DNA of 64,000 nucleotides from Litchfieldia alkalitelluris (GCF_002153425.1 NZ_KZ119600.1:1153714-1217713); one strand, 5' to 3'; counted from the first letter of the stretch, positions 17,520 to 26,701 are shown. Translations and numbers: made by a program. Notes: generated by a model not told the origin, from the letters alone.

Positions 17520-17605
17520 ATTACTCTCCTGTCCTTTTGCCTGAGATTGTGAATCCTTCGGCGCCACATGACGTGAACTCTCCAGAAGTTGCTCCTGTTA
17601 TAGTT
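17520..17605 (-). promoter_or_regulatory. Glycine riboswitch aptamer
   Basis: On the minus strand the sequence contains the class signatures in order: TCTGGAGAG, then GGCGCCGAAGG, then ATCTCAGGCAAAAGGACAG. These match the conserved core of the glycine (gcvT-type) aptamer. One aptamer is visible; I see no clear second one. The downstream terminator at 17448 supplies the expression platform for the ACT/UPF0210 operon. Confidence 0.88.
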
Positions 17606-17778
17606 TTATCCATAACGATCATTGCTACTTATAAATTATTTAATTAAAGTGATATTACCAATATTTATTATATCCGTCAACATAATGGTTTGTTAATCGT
17701 ATTTTGTTGGAGTTGTTACTACTGTGATGTTGTTTTGGTTGAAGGGGTGGGGGAGGGTCGGATTTAGGGATGGCTGGA

Positions 17779-18290
17779 ATGGGGCCTCGAATCTGTCGGG
17801 GTTGGGAGTTTAGGTTGTGTTATGTTGGAATGCGGCCTGAACTCGCTGGTGGAGGGGAACTCAGTCCGCATTATGCAGGAATGCGGCCTGAACTCACTGG
17901 TGGAGGGAAACTCAGTCCGCATTATGCAGGAATGCGGCCTGAACTCGCTGGTGGAGGGGAACTCAGTCCGCATTATGCAGGAATGCGGCCTGAACTCGCT
18001 GGTGGAGGGAAACTCAGTCCGCATTATGAAGGAATGCGGCCTGAACTCACTGGTAGGGGGAAACTCAGTCCGCATTATGAAGGAATGCGGCCTGAACTCA
18101 CTGGTGGAGGGAAACTCAGTCCGCATTATGAAGGAATGCGGCCTGAAATCGCTGAGGGAAGGGAACTTAGTCCGCATTTTGCAGGAATGCGGCCTGAACT
18201 CGCTGGTGGAGGGAAACTCAGTCCGCATTCTGCAGAAATGCGGCCTGAAGTAGCTGGTGGAGGGAAACTCAGTCCGCACTCTGCATTATC
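17779..18290. repeat. Array 6: ten tandem hairpin units with 51-bp period
   Basis: Marker ATGCGGCCTGAA recurs every 51 bp (17830, 17881, 17932, 17983, 18034, 18085, 18136, 18187, 18238), preceded by one decayed unit at 17779. CAGTCCGCATT-loop-AATGCGGCCTG gives an imperfect stem around a 7-base loop. Because 51 is a multiple of three, several reading frames stay open on both strands and look like a 17-residue repeat protein; no frame has supporting context. It lies upstream of the glycine riboswitch operon and of the small zinc-ribbon gene. Confidence 0.9.
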
Positions 18291-18537
18291 CAATAATGCG
18301 AAAACGCTACACACTGAGTTCTGTTACTAAGGTGGTTGCCATGCATACGATGAAGAAGGGATACCTGATACTATATTTCATTTAAATGAACTTGAAAGCT
18401 CTATTATTTGTAAAAAATGGTTGTGTTGGATTACGGTAAAATATGATACAATTTTTCATCAATAAGGTCTATTGAAGTTTGATCTTGAGTTATCATCACA
18501 ATCCTTAAATAGATTCATTTAAAGGGGAGAGGCTAAT

Positions 18538-18690
18538 ATGTTTTCTAAATTGTTTGGAACAAGGAAATGCTACATTTGTAAAAAGAAACTCGTGAGTCCA
18601 AGCAAATATTTAGATGATGCTGGACAGCCGGTAAAAGTCTGTCAAAAGTGCGTTCCTTACGCTGAACGGAGGGCACTTAGAAAGATATAG
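18538..18690 (+). CDS. Small zinc-ribbon-like protein
   Basis: A 50-residue protein beginning MFSKLFGTRKCYICKKKL, with two CxxC knuckles (CYIC and CQKC) 26 residues apart and a basic C-terminus (AERRALRKI). The knuckle spacing fits one treble-clef or ribbon-type zinc site. AAAGGGGAGAGG precedes the ATG. The family is not recognised and no neighbour suggests a job. Confidence 0.75.
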   Translation: MFSKLFGTRKCYICKKKLVSPSKYLDDAGQPVKVCQKCVPYAERRALRKI

Positions 18691-19135
18691 GATTTATGGC
18701 GCCATGAAAGAGAGCGCCTCGCCAGTTATGTCAACAGCCCATTTCATAGAGACATGAAATGTAATACTTCGTCATTTAAGTCGTCAAAGTCCATTCCATG
18801 GCGAAATAAAATAGCCCCCCCGCCCCTAATTATGTCGCCCTTAGCTAGCTATTTGCTACCCTTTCAGCGCTATCATACTCATGCGATTCCCCAAAAATCT
18901 CAACTATTCTCCTCGCCACCTCCCCATCCTCTTGCCCCGCCCTCGCGCCACCCACGCCACTAATTACAACCACGACCAGGATAACAACCACGTACTGCCC
19001 ACAACCACGCCACTAACTACGACCACAATCAAAACAAACTAACTTCAATTCTTTCTCTCTTCCAACAAACTGTACTAGCCTATACCAATAGAACATTGTA
19101 TACTCGACTGTAGCAAATATGATGAAGGTGATGGT
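18691..19135. other. Intergenic region, C-rich, no gene seen
   Basis: The 445 bases contain a run of C-rich sequence (CCCCCCCGCCCCTAATTATG, then CCACGACC/ACCACG-type simple repeats around 18940-19010). A 69-codon open frame here has a proline- and histidine-rich translation, no ribosome site and looks non-coding. No terminator or repeat with copies elsewhere was found. Confidence 0.5.
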
Positions 19136-21445
19136 ATGGGGGAAACGGAAACGCAATTTAAGGACCTGCCGCAGGGAGCAGAACTTAACAAAGAACTAAA
19201 AGCAAAAATGGCACCAGCAGATACAAGTGATAGCCTCGTGAAAAATCATGAGTTTGATGCACCTTATTTCAGAGAGTTGGAGAAAAAGGGAATCCACTTA
19301 AATAAACCGCAAATTGAAGCAGTTCGTCATTTTGAAGGGCCACTTCTCACCCTTGCTGGAGCAGGGTCTGGGAAAACGTCTGTGCTTGTGTGTCGAACTG
19401 GATACTTAATTTCCGTCCAAAAGGTCAAACCGACAAATATTCTCCTTGTAACCTTTACAAGGAAAGCAGCAGATGAAATGAAAGAAAGAATTAGTAAGCT
19501 ACCAGGACTAACGCGGCAGCATGCGAACCAGGTTCAAGCAAACACTTTTCATGCTTTTTTCTTAAGGCTGTTAAAAAGCAGAGGATACGATCAGGAGATA
19601 TTAAGTAGCGAACGGCAAAAGCAAATTACGATAAAAATTATTCTCAGAGAGCTCGGTTTAGAGGATACGTACCAACCAGAAACACTAATTGCTCTCTTGT
19701 CCTCCTATAAAATGAATATGATTAGCATGGACAAGATACCTGAGAAAACAAAGGTGGATCAGGAAGCGAAGGAAGTTTTCAAGAGATATGAAAGCTGGAA
19801 AAAAACGAATCACAAAATAGATTTCGATGATATTTTGGTAGAAGCCTATCAGTTATTACAAAGAGATCCGCAGCTTCTTCAAGCCCTTCAAAAGCGTTTT
19901 ACCCAAGTTATGGTTGATGAATTTCAAGATACCAATCTTCTTCAATATGAACTGATAAAGATGATTGCGAAAGCGCACTTGAACCTGTTCGTTGTGGGAG
20001 ATGACGATCAGACAATCTACTCCTTTAATGGTGCGCGCAATGAATTCATTCTGGAGTTTACGAATGAGTTTAAGTCGGCAAAAACTGTGACACTCGACAT
20101 TAATTACAGGTCACCTGACACAATTGTTGGCTTGGGAAATGCTGTTATAGAGAAGAATACGATGCGGAAAAAGAAGACGCTGCAGGTAACCCGCGAGAGT
20201 AGCTCGCCTCCTCAATTTGGACAACCACCTACAACGGATGAAGAAGCCGTTTTAGTCGTGGAGGATATTCAACAAAAAGTGGAAGCAGGAACCCATCAAT
20301 ATGGTGATTTTGCCATTCTTCACCGAGCTGCGAGTAACAGCAGGGCGATCTTTGAACAATTAACAATGGAGGAAATTCCTTTTCTTCAGTTTTCCATGAA
20401 TGATCAGCTGTTTTATGACCATTGGACCGTAAAACCAATTGTGGATCATTTACGCCTTTCCATCAACCCACGTGAGTTTTCTGCAATGGAGAGTATCTTG
20501 CCGACTCTTTATATCAACAGGGAGAAGGGCATGCATGTCATTCATGGCCAAGAGCTGGGCAATAAAAAGAAGTATCCATTAATTCACTTGATGAAACTGG
20601 CGAGCTTAAAGGACTATCAGAGGAAAAAAGTAGAAGAGCGGATTCAACTGATAAAAAGTCTTAGTGGAATGGAGCCACAGCATGCAATCAAGAAGCTTAG
20701 ACAGAAGTTTTATGAGAGCTATGTAGAAGCGGATGATCGCCAGACCCTTACTGTTCATAAGGAAACTGTGAAGGAAATGCTGGATGAGCTCGAGGCATCA
20801 TCCAAGAGGTTCGGGACCATTTCTTCTTTTCTTAGCTTTATAGATGATATGAACAACATGCACAAGAAAATGAAAGAGCTTAATAAAACTCCTGACGCGA
20901 ATGTGGTAAAACTGATGACGATCCATCGATCAAAGGGACTGGAATTTCCTGTTGTCTACTTAATTGGAGCATCTGAAGGAATCTTGCCACACACCTCGGC
21001 TTTAGAAGCTGGGAAGATGGAAGACAACGTGAGTTTTCAGAAAAATAATAGCGTTAAGCACGCGATCGAGGAAGAACGACGATTGGCTTACGTTGCTATC
21101 ACCCGGGCAATGAATGAGCTTATAATCACGTCCCCTGAGTACAACCGTGGGAAAAGCGTGAGGCCATCGAGGTTTATATTAGAGCCTTTTGAGAAGGAAA
21201 AAACAAGTGGAGCTGTGAAAAAGAAAATTAAAATCCACGACGGGAAGAAGAGGAAGAGGGACGGAGCCACAGAAAATGGGGAACAACTACTTATCACAGT
21301 CCTAGCTTGGATCTGCACAAAGGACGGGTGTCGTGCGTGGACGAGAATAAGGACGGAAGTGGATCAGAAGTTGTCTGCCAAAAAATGTCCTCTTTGTCAA
21401 AGTGAAATGGAGCAAGGGGAGAAGAAACTGCTTGAAAAAGCTTAG
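19136..21445 (+). CDS. UvrD/Rep/PcrA-type superfamily 1 DNA helicase
   Basis: A 769-residue ATP-dependent 3'-5' helicase. Motifs in order: LTLAGAGSGKTSVLV (Walker A) near residue 75, TFTRKAADEMKERI, VMVDEFQDTN (Walker B) near 260, VVGDDDQTIYSFNGA near 290, LDINYRSP near 325, VKLMTIHRSKGLEFPVVY near 595, and EERRLAYVAITRA near 655. The C-terminus adds two knuckles (CTKDGC and CPLC) that look like a zinc ribbon not found in PcrA. It resembles the YjcD type of Bacillus helicase, distinct from the pcrA-ligA operon. AAGGTG lies upstream of the ATG. Role in repair or replication-fork maintenance is inferred. Confidence 0.9.
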   Translation: MGETETQFKDLPQGAELNKELKAKMAPADTSDSLVKNHEFDAPYFRELEKKGIHLNKPQIEAVRHFEGPLLTLAGAGSGKTSVLVCRTGYLISVQKVKPTNILLVTFTRKAADEMKERISKLPGLTRQHANQVQANTFHAFFLRLLKSRGYDQEILSSERQKQITIKIILRELGLEDTYQPETLIALLSSYKMNMISMDKIPEKTKVDQEAKEVFKRYESWKKTNHKIDFDDILVEAYQLLQRDPQLLQALQKRFTQVMVDEFQDTNLLQYELIKMIAKAHLNLFVVGDDDQTIYSFNGARNEFILEFTNEFKSAKTVTLDINYRSPDTIVGLGNAVIEKNTMRKKKTLQVTRESSSPPQFGQPPTTDEEAVLVVEDIQQKVEAGTHQYGDFAILHRAASNSRAIFEQLTMEEIPFLQFSMNDQLFYDHWTVKPIVDHLRLSINPREFSAMESILPTLYINREKGMHVIHGQELGNKKKYPLIHLMKLASLKDYQRKKVEERIQLIKSLSGMEPQHAIKKLRQKFYESYVEADDRQTLTVHKETVKEMLDELEASSKRFGTISSFLSFIDDMNNMHKKMKELNKTPDANVVKLMTIHRSKGLEFPVVYLIGASEGILPHTSALEAGKMEDNVSFQKNNSVKHAIEEERRLAYVAITRAMNELIITSPEYNRGKSVRPSRFILEPFEKEKTSGAVKKKIKIHDGKKRKRDGATENGEQLLITVLAWICTKDGCRAWTRIRTEVDQKLSAKKCPLCQSEMEQGEKKLLEKA

Positions 21446-21585
21446 TGAAGTAATTTCACTATATTTTTGCAAAAAAATCATGTAATTATTCTGTATTTGA
21501 AATGACATCATCCCTTGTCTTTATGCTTCTTAAAACGTATACTTCGAGGTGAATAGGAAGGAAATAAGTCCGAGGAGTGATTGGA

Positions 21586-22509
21586 ATGAAATACCGTACG
21601 CTTGGAAAAACAGGATTACGTACATCTGTCGTAGGTGTCGGAACTTGGCAGTTTGGGGGAGAATGGGGGATGGACTTCACGCAAAAAGAAGTCGATGCAA
21701 TCTTACATAAAAGTAAGGAAGTCGGGATTAACCTCATTGACACGGCAGAATGCTATGGAGACCACCTTTCCGAAAAATTTATAGGCAACTTTTTAAAGCA
21801 AGATCACAGGGAAGACTGGCTGGTGGCTACTAAGTTTGGTCATAAGTTCCACCATAACTTCGAACGGACGAATCACTGGTCCCCTGAGGAGGTACTTCAG
21901 CAACTAGATGATTCATTGCGAGCCCTTCAGACTGATTATGTAGATTTATATCAGTTCCATTCCGGTAGTGATGAAGCATTTAGAAACGATGATTTGTGGA
22001 CCTTGTTAGATAAACAAGTGCAAGCAGGAAAAATAAGGCATTTGGGCATATCCATCGGTAGTAATCAAAATATCTATCAAACGGAGCTTGCTACAGAATA
22101 CAATGCAAAGGCCATTCAAGTTGTTTATAACCGATTAGAGCGGGAGCCAGAGGAGGAAGTTTTCCCGTCCTGTGAAAATCAAAATCTAGGAGTTCTTGCA
22201 AGAGTTCCTTTAGCGAGTGGATATTTGAGCGGGAAATATAAGCCAGGTGCACAATTCGGAGAACAAGATGTAAGACATAAGCATGACATGGAAGAGGTGG
22301 CCAAAAAGCTACGTGAAGTGGAACGAATTCAACATGAAGAAGTTCCTGAAGGCGTCAATATGGCACAGTGGGCCCTTGCATGGTGCTTAAAGCATCCAGC
22401 AGTAACAACCGTTATCCCTGGCTGTAAAAATGTGGAGCAAGTGGAGCTGAATGCAAGTGCAGCAGATCTTGACCTTGTGAAAGAGGACCATCCACAAGCA
22501 GTAAAGTAA
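21586..22509 (+). CDS. Aldo/keto reductase
   Basis: A 307-residue NADPH-dependent oxidoreductase. It begins MKYRTLGKTGLRTSVVGVGT, the standard start of the AKR fold. The tetrad is visible: Asp in LIDTAECYGDHLSEK (with the catalytic Tyr), Lys in VATKFGHKF, and a His in YVDLYQFHSG. NADP-binding segments near 200 and 275 (VIPGCKNVEQVELNA) are present. The start is ATG 21586 with GAGGAGTG upstream. The substrate is unknown. Confidence 0.92.
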   Translation: MKYRTLGKTGLRTSVVGVGTWQFGGEWGMDFTQKEVDAILHKSKEVGINLIDTAECYGDHLSEKFIGNFLKQDHREDWLVATKFGHKFHHNFERTNHWSPEEVLQQLDDSLRALQTDYVDLYQFHSGSDEAFRNDDLWTLLDKQVQAGKIRHLGISIGSNQNIYQTELATEYNAKAIQVVYNRLEREPEEEVFPSCENQNLGVLARVPLASGYLSGKYKPGAQFGEQDVRHKHDMEEVAKKLREVERIQHEEVPEGVNMAQWALAWCLKHPAVTTVIPGCKNVEQVELNASAADLDLVKEDHPQAVK

Positions 22510-22520
22510 CGATATAAGAT

Positions 22521-22554
22521 ATAAGGTATAAGGTATAAGGTATAAGGTATAAGC
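22521..22554. repeat. Heptamer microsatellite
   Basis: ATAAGGT is repeated four times head to tail, followed by a partial fifth copy, just downstream of the aldo/keto reductase stop. Such tracts vary in copy number by slippage. Confidence 0.85.
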
Positions 22555-22620
22555 TAAAGCGCAAGTAACGCGTAGCAAGTGGTGCTGGAATTAGAGATAA
22601 AATAACTTCATCTTTTACAA

Positions 22621-22672
22621 AAAAGCTGTCTCAAAAGTTAAGTTAAGTTTTAACTTTGAGGCAGCTTTTTTT
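22621..22672. terminator. Bidirectional terminator
   Basis: AAAAAGCTGTCTCAAAAGTTAA pairs with TTAACTTTGAGGCAGC and both strands end in T runs. It separates the convergent aldo/keto reductase gene and the gene at 22696-23208. The arms have small mismatches. Confidence 0.88.
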
Positions 22673-22695
22673 AGGTGGCTCTGCTAATGCCCAGG

Positions 22696-23208
22696 TCAAG
22701 GTTTTTCCTTCATAGACGCTATTGCTTTAAACATTTCTTCTGGATTCTGTGTGCCGATCACTATCGTTTCCTTATTTAGATGTAATTTGATTCCATGCTT
22801 CCCGTGCATTGTATAGGAGGTTCCTCCTTGGAAGTCGAACCGAATTCCCGAACCTCCAAATTCAAGGGGGCTAAAAACTATTTGCTCATACTCTTGTATA
22901 TCATGATATAAAAATTTTCTATAGTGAAGATGAAACGGGATAAAGCGGATATAGACACCATCATCTCGGACCTCGGTTATTAATTTTAGAAAAGCTATGA
23001 GTACCAATGGAAAAATAACTCCAAATATTAGCCAGAAAATAATCAGTATTACATTCGGAGCAGGATTAGTACCTACAGGAACCCCTAGAATTACTTGTTG
23101 GATAAAGGCGTACCACAAAAGTAAAGCCAACCCGAAAACTAACGCCTTTGCCCAAATTTGACCTGGTTTTTGAATTTCTCGATAGATAACTTTACTTTGA
23201 CTCCCCAT
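22696..23208 (-). CDS. Two-helix membrane protein (DUF6141-like)
   Basis: A 170-residue protein with two membrane helices near residues 21-40 and 55-75, then a soluble C-terminal domain of about 90 residues with alternating beta-like strands (DDGVYIRFIPFHLHYRKF, SYTMHGKHGIKLHL, TIVIGTQNPEEM). This layout resembles Bacillus proteins I recall as DUF6141; function unknown. The ATG has AAAGGGTGAA upstream. It is a single minus-strand gene. Confidence 0.65.
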   Translation of the reverse strand: MGSQSKVIYREIQKPGQIWAKALVFGLALLLWYAFIQQVILGVPVGTNPAPNVILIIFWLIFGVIFPLVLIAFLKLITEVRDDGVYIRFIPFHLHYRKFLYHDIQEYEQIVFSPLEFGGSGIRFDFQGGTSYTMHGKHGIKLHLNKETIVIGTQNPEEMFKAIASMKEKP

Positions 23209-23499
23209 TCAATTCACCCTTTTTCACGGAAATCAGACTTTCACTTTTACCTATATTAACATAAAGAGACTCTATTTTTCTTTTTTAAATGCTTTTCTTG
23301 AGAGGTGTGTGTAAAACGTTAAATGGCATGATTTTATAAGGGGAAAATCTCCGTGGCTTGTTTGCACCTCCGAAGGAAACCCGTTATCTCTTTTGGGTTA
23401 GTTGAAACCATATGGTAATTAATGACTTTCGTTATTTGAATGTATTGCATAAGTTAGAAGTAAGTGTGTTTATATAGAGAGATAAAGGTGGGCATACCA

Positions 23500-24129
23500 T
23501 TGTCAGATCAATTATTAGACCTCACAGGTAACTGGATAGAATCGATTGGAGCGACAATCGCAGCTGTTGGCGAAACACAGCAATTATATAGTCAAAAAGT
23601 TGAGGGCTTTAAGCTTGGTGTAGTTGGAAATAGTGTCCAAGGGGTAGGAAATGCCTTCCAAGCGATTGCAGAAACAGATGATGGGTATGTAGAGTTAGGT
23701 AACTGGCTACAGGCAGCAGGGACGTCAAGTAATTCCATTGCTGAATATCGCATGCTTTATGATCTAGGTAACAAATTTGATAACAATCTAATGGAAATAA
23801 ACGGAGATGTTCTCCAAGCAATTGGAGCATTTTATGCTTCCATAGGGAGAATAGAGCAAAATCCTAAATTAGTATACGGAAATTTACTTCAATCATTAGG
23901 CGCAATTGTAGAAGCTATTGGGGTAATACACACAATTAATTCAGATGAAGTAACAGGACAGAAAATGGAGACTGTTGGTGGGTGGCTCCAATCAATTGGT
24001 ACTATGTATCAAGCAATCGGTGCTACTAGATTGTATTTAAATGGCATGAGCCCTGATGGAAATAATAGTGCGAGTGAAGATGGGGTGGGTACAGATGAAA
24101 ACGAACAAGAAACTGCCGTGGACACCTAG
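23500..24129 (+). CDS. Gly-rich helical repeat protein, first of three paralogues (DUF6944-like)
   Basis: A 209-residue protein of degenerate repeats with pattern G-N-x-[LIV]-[QE]-[AS]-[IL]-G-x(5)-[AS]-[IV]-G: GNWIESIGATIAAVGE, GNSVQGVGNAFQAIAE, GNWLQAAGTSSNSIAE, GDVLQAIGAFYASIGR, GNLLQSLGAIVEAIGV, GGWLQSIGTMYQAIGA. The spaced glycines suggest closely packed amphipathic helices. An acidic tail follows. I recall NCBI naming similar proteins DUF6944 family repetitive protein; no function is known. I chose TTG 23500 because AAAGGTGGG precedes it and the paralogues also start close to the first repeat. Two homologues follow. Confidence 0.75.
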   Translation: MSDQLLDLTGNWIESIGATIAAVGETQQLYSQKVEGFKLGVVGNSVQGVGNAFQAIAETDDGYVELGNWLQAAGTSSNSIAEYRMLYDLGNKFDNNLMEINGDVLQAIGAFYASIGRIEQNPKLVYGNLLQSLGAIVEAIGVIHTINSDEVTGQKMETVGGWLQSIGTMYQAIGATRLYLNGMSPDGNNSASEDGVGTDENEQETAVDT

Positions 24130-24212
24130 GTAATGACAAATAACTCAATTGACTATTAACTTTAGGATTATACTAATAATATATTTTTTTCAAACAAAAG
24201 GTGGACGATCAA

Positions 24213-24791
24213 ATGTCTAACCATTTATATACTATCAGTAATTGGATTGAGGCAATTGGTGCCAATCTGGCCGCCTTGGGTGTAAGTATTGAGATTAGAG
24301 ATAGCGTAGATGGAAAAAGAATACGCGTTATTGGCGATGGTATACAAGGGGTGGGGAACTTTCTAATTGCAGAGACCACCCCTGCAGATGGTCTTTCAAT
24401 ATTGGGTAACAGACTACAGGGGATAGCTTCTTCTGGGAATGCAGTGCTTGCATATAGGGAGATATATGTAGATGAAAAAGTGAACGATCAGCTGGAGATC
24501 ATAAGTGATTGCGTTCAAGTAATTGGCTCCTACTTAAGTGCGATTGCAAGAAGAGAGGATAATCCTCCAAAGGCAATAGGTAATACAATTCAAGCCCTTG
24601 GTGCTCTTATTGAAGCTGCTGGTGTGTTACACATATTAAAAGATGATGTTGAAAAAGGGGATGAATTAAGGAGTGCAGGAAAATGGATTCAAGGATTTGG
24701 TACGATCATTCAAGCAATTTCTGTAACTCCTGGTTTAAGGGAACTCCTAAACCAAGGGGAAGACAATGACTTGGAAGTGAGAGAGAGTTAG
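24213..24791 (+). CDS. Gly-rich helical repeat protein, second paralogue
   Basis: A 192-residue protein aligned with the genes on both sides: SNWIEAIGANLAALGV, GDGIQGVGNFLIAETT, GNRLQGIASSGNAVLA, SDCVQVIGSYLSAIAR, GNTIQALGALIEAAGV, GKWIQGFGTIIQAISV. The order and spacing of repeats are conserved, but sequence identity to its neighbours is low, so the duplication is old. The ATG at 24213 is preceded by AAAAGGTGG, the same type of site as gene 1. No signal peptide is present; there is an acidic C-terminal tail. Confidence 0.75.
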   Translation: MSNHLYTISNWIEAIGANLAALGVSIEIRDSVDGKRIRVIGDGIQGVGNFLIAETTPADGLSILGNRLQGIASSGNAVLAYREIYVDEKVNDQLEIISDCVQVIGSYLSAIARREDNPPKAIGNTIQALGALIEAAGVLHILKDDVEKGDELRSAGKWIQGFGTIIQAISVTPGLRELLNQGEDNDLEVRES

Positions 24792-24933
24792 TTATTTTTT
24801 TTGCAAAAATTGATATGAAGCCATCGATTATGGCTAGTTTAATATACAATCAAAAACTAAGGTTATGAATATAAGTAAATGAAGGTGGATTCAATTCATC
24901 AATTCATGTTTAGGTAGATAGAAGGTGAAGGAG

Positions 24934-25563
24934 ATGGCAACGGATTCACGGGACGTCATAGGTAACTGGTTAGGTGCGATTGGAACTACCATTGGTGCGG
25001 TTGGACAGACAAAAGATTTGTTTGGAAGACATATTGTTGGCCAGCATTTGTGGATTGCTGGTAAAGGGACACAAGGGGTAGGTGCTGCTATCCAAGCTGT
25101 GGCAGAGGATGAAAATGTGTTAGCAGAGTTAGGTAACTGGCTCATATCAGCTGGTTCGTCTACCGTTTCAGCAGTCGGTGTTAAGGATCTACCAAATGCC
25201 TATGAGAAGGAAGCTAAGAAGCGATTTGGGATAAAACATGATAATGAACCTAAAAAGCAAGATGAAGTAGATAATAAAAAATTAATTGTGATTGCGAATG
25301 CGCTGCAAGCAAAAGGTGCTTTTATCGTTGCTTCACAACGGGATCATCCTAAGCGTAAAGTAGGAGGTTTCATACAGTCTTATGGGGCCTTCATTGAAGC
25401 ATTAGGGACATTAACTGAGATATCTTCTGATGAAAAAACCGCACAGTATTTAGCAGTATTAGGTGCGTGGCTACAGGCAGCCGGTATATCCTTGCAAGCT
25501 GTAGGAACAACGGAGCAATTTATTGAAGATAATGCTGAAGGGGAAGATACTGATATTGCCTAA
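24934..25563 (+). CDS. Gly-rich helical repeat protein, third paralogue
   Basis: A 209-residue member of the same family: GNWLGAIGTTIGAVGQ, GKGTQGVGAAIQAVAE, GNWLISAGSSTVSAVG, ANALQAKGAFIVASQR, GGFIQSYGAFIEALGT, GAWLQAAGISLQAVGT. It differs by a charged, lysine-rich insertion of about 25 residues in the middle (near residues 90-115). The ATG at 24934 has GAAGGTGAAGG upstream. It ends in an acidic tail like the other two. A composite repeat element begins 70 bases downstream. Confidence 0.75.
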   Translation: MATDSRDVIGNWLGAIGTTIGAVGQTKDLFGRHIVGQHLWIAGKGTQGVGAAIQAVAEDENVLAELGNWLISAGSSTVSAVGVKDLPNAYEKEAKKRFGIKHDNEPKKQDEVDNKKLIVIANALQAKGAFIVASQRDHPKRKVGGFIQSYGAFIEALGTLTEISSDEKTAQYLAVLGAWLQAAGISLQAVGTTEQFIEDNAEGEDTDIA

Positions 25564-25633
25564 CTGTATGTAAGGGATATAGTATGAAGAAATGTTGTAT
25601 TTAGGGCTAGGGGAAAGTGTTGTTTATAAGAAA

Positions 25634-26004
25634 GGCTCTGTTAAAACTAAGTTGTTGATTTTTTGTTACAGGTACTCGCTTTCACGCAAGGTACAAGTGC
25701 GACATCTGCTCAACTTTCGCAGTGTCTTCTTTGCCGCGGGCGGCTGGTAAGCCTCCTCCAAATTCCGCCTAAGAACATGCCCACTTCCTGTGGGCAACGG
25801 CGTAATGTCGGCGTCCTGCCTCCTGCATCTGCGGGGTCTTACCCCTGCCTTTAATCCCGCAGGAACGAGCGTTTACATCACGAGTAAGCTTCGAGTTGTC
25901 TCGACGGATATACTACAGAGCATTTGCTTGTAGAGGAAGAGACAGGTATACCTTCCACAAAAAATCAAAAGTGTTAAATATCAACATTATCCTTTAACAG
26001 AGCT
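25634..26004. repeat. Non-autonomous composite element, about 370 bp
   Basis: The segment is bounded by GGCTCTGTTAAA and TTTAACAGAGCT, with TTGATTTTTTGT on the left and AAAAAATCAA on the right, so the ends are inverted repeats. Inside are CCGCGGGCGG, AAGCCTCCTC and GCGGGGTCTTACC (shared with 478-560) and CGAGCGTTTACATCACGA plus CTCGACGGATA (shared with 30534-30795). A related copy lies inverted at 50189-50448. There is no transposase. A 63-codon frame inside it is not a gene. Confidence 0.8.
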
Positions 26005-26125
26005 ATAATAAAAGAACTTATTACCCCCTTTGTGAATAAAGTAGCAGGAATTCAATGTTTATCTATCGAACTAAAGTACAATTACTACTACTTTATTTTT
26101 GCAATATTAAAGGAGCTGAGGGGAT

Positions 26126-26701
26126 ATGGAGATAGAGGATATTTATGGAGATCTACCAAGCTTAGAAACCGATAGACTCGTTTTGCGGAAAATAACGTTA
26201 AATGACGTAGATGATATGTATAGCTACAGCTCCAGTAATGATGTATCAAGGTATGTGACTTGGGATACTCACGACAGTATTAAAGATACGAAAGCCTTTG
26301 TGAAGTTCGCCAAAAACCAATATGAAAATAAGAAGATAGCTCCTTGGGGCATTATTTTAAAAGAAAATGATAAATTCATAGGAACGATAGACTTTGTATG
26401 GTGGAAGCCCGTTCATAAAACAGCCGAAATTGGTTACGTCCTCTCGCAAGAATATTGGGGACAAGGGCTTATGCCTGAAGCTGCAAGGGAAATCATTAAG
26501 TTTGGATTTGAGAAGATGGATCTGGTGCGAATCCAAGCTAAATGTTTTGTAGAGAATGTTCCTTCGCAGAGGGTCATGGAAAAGGTAGGAATGACATACG
26601 AAGGAACATTACGAAAAAGTATGTTGGTAAAAGGTGAGCATCGGGACTTAAAAACTTACTCGATTTTAAGAGAAGAGTTTGAAGGAAAGAGTGTTGATTA
26701 A
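26126..26701 (+). CDS. GNAT acetyltransferase, RimJ/RimL-like
   Basis: A 191-residue acetyltransferase. It starts LPSLETDRLVLRKITLNDVDD, the standard N-terminus of the Acetyltransf_3 group that includes ribosomal-protein N-acetyltransferases. The acetyl-CoA site is AEIGYVLSQEYWGQGLMPEA near residues 95-120, and the C-terminal hallmark is NVPSQRVMEKVGMTYEGTLR near 150-170. AAGGAGCTGAGG precedes the ATG. Many stand-alone members act on small molecules, so the substrate is left open. Confidence 0.92.
   Translation: MEIEDIYGDLPSLETDRLVLRKITLNDVDDMYSYSSSNDVSRYVTWDTHDSIKDTKAFVKFAKNQYENKKIAPWGIILKENDKFIGTIDFVWWKPVHKTAEIGYVLSQEYWGQGLMPEAAREIIKFGFEKMDLVRIQAKCFVENVPSQRVMEKVGMTYEGTLRKSMLVKGEHRDLKTYSILREEFEGKSVD

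Noticed and set aside
17764-18330. Repeat-protein genes on both strands (17-residue repeats)
   Set aside because: The frames are open only because the 51-bp unit is divisible by three; three frames are open at once, there is no ribosome site, and the sequence is a hairpin array like the others.
18754-18963. 69-codon open frame on the + strand
   Set aside because: Proline/histidine-rich low-complexity translation of C-rich DNA, no ribosome site.
25663-25854. 63-codon open frame
   Set aside because: It lies entirely within a non-autonomous repeat element and is not preserved in the copy at 50189-50448.
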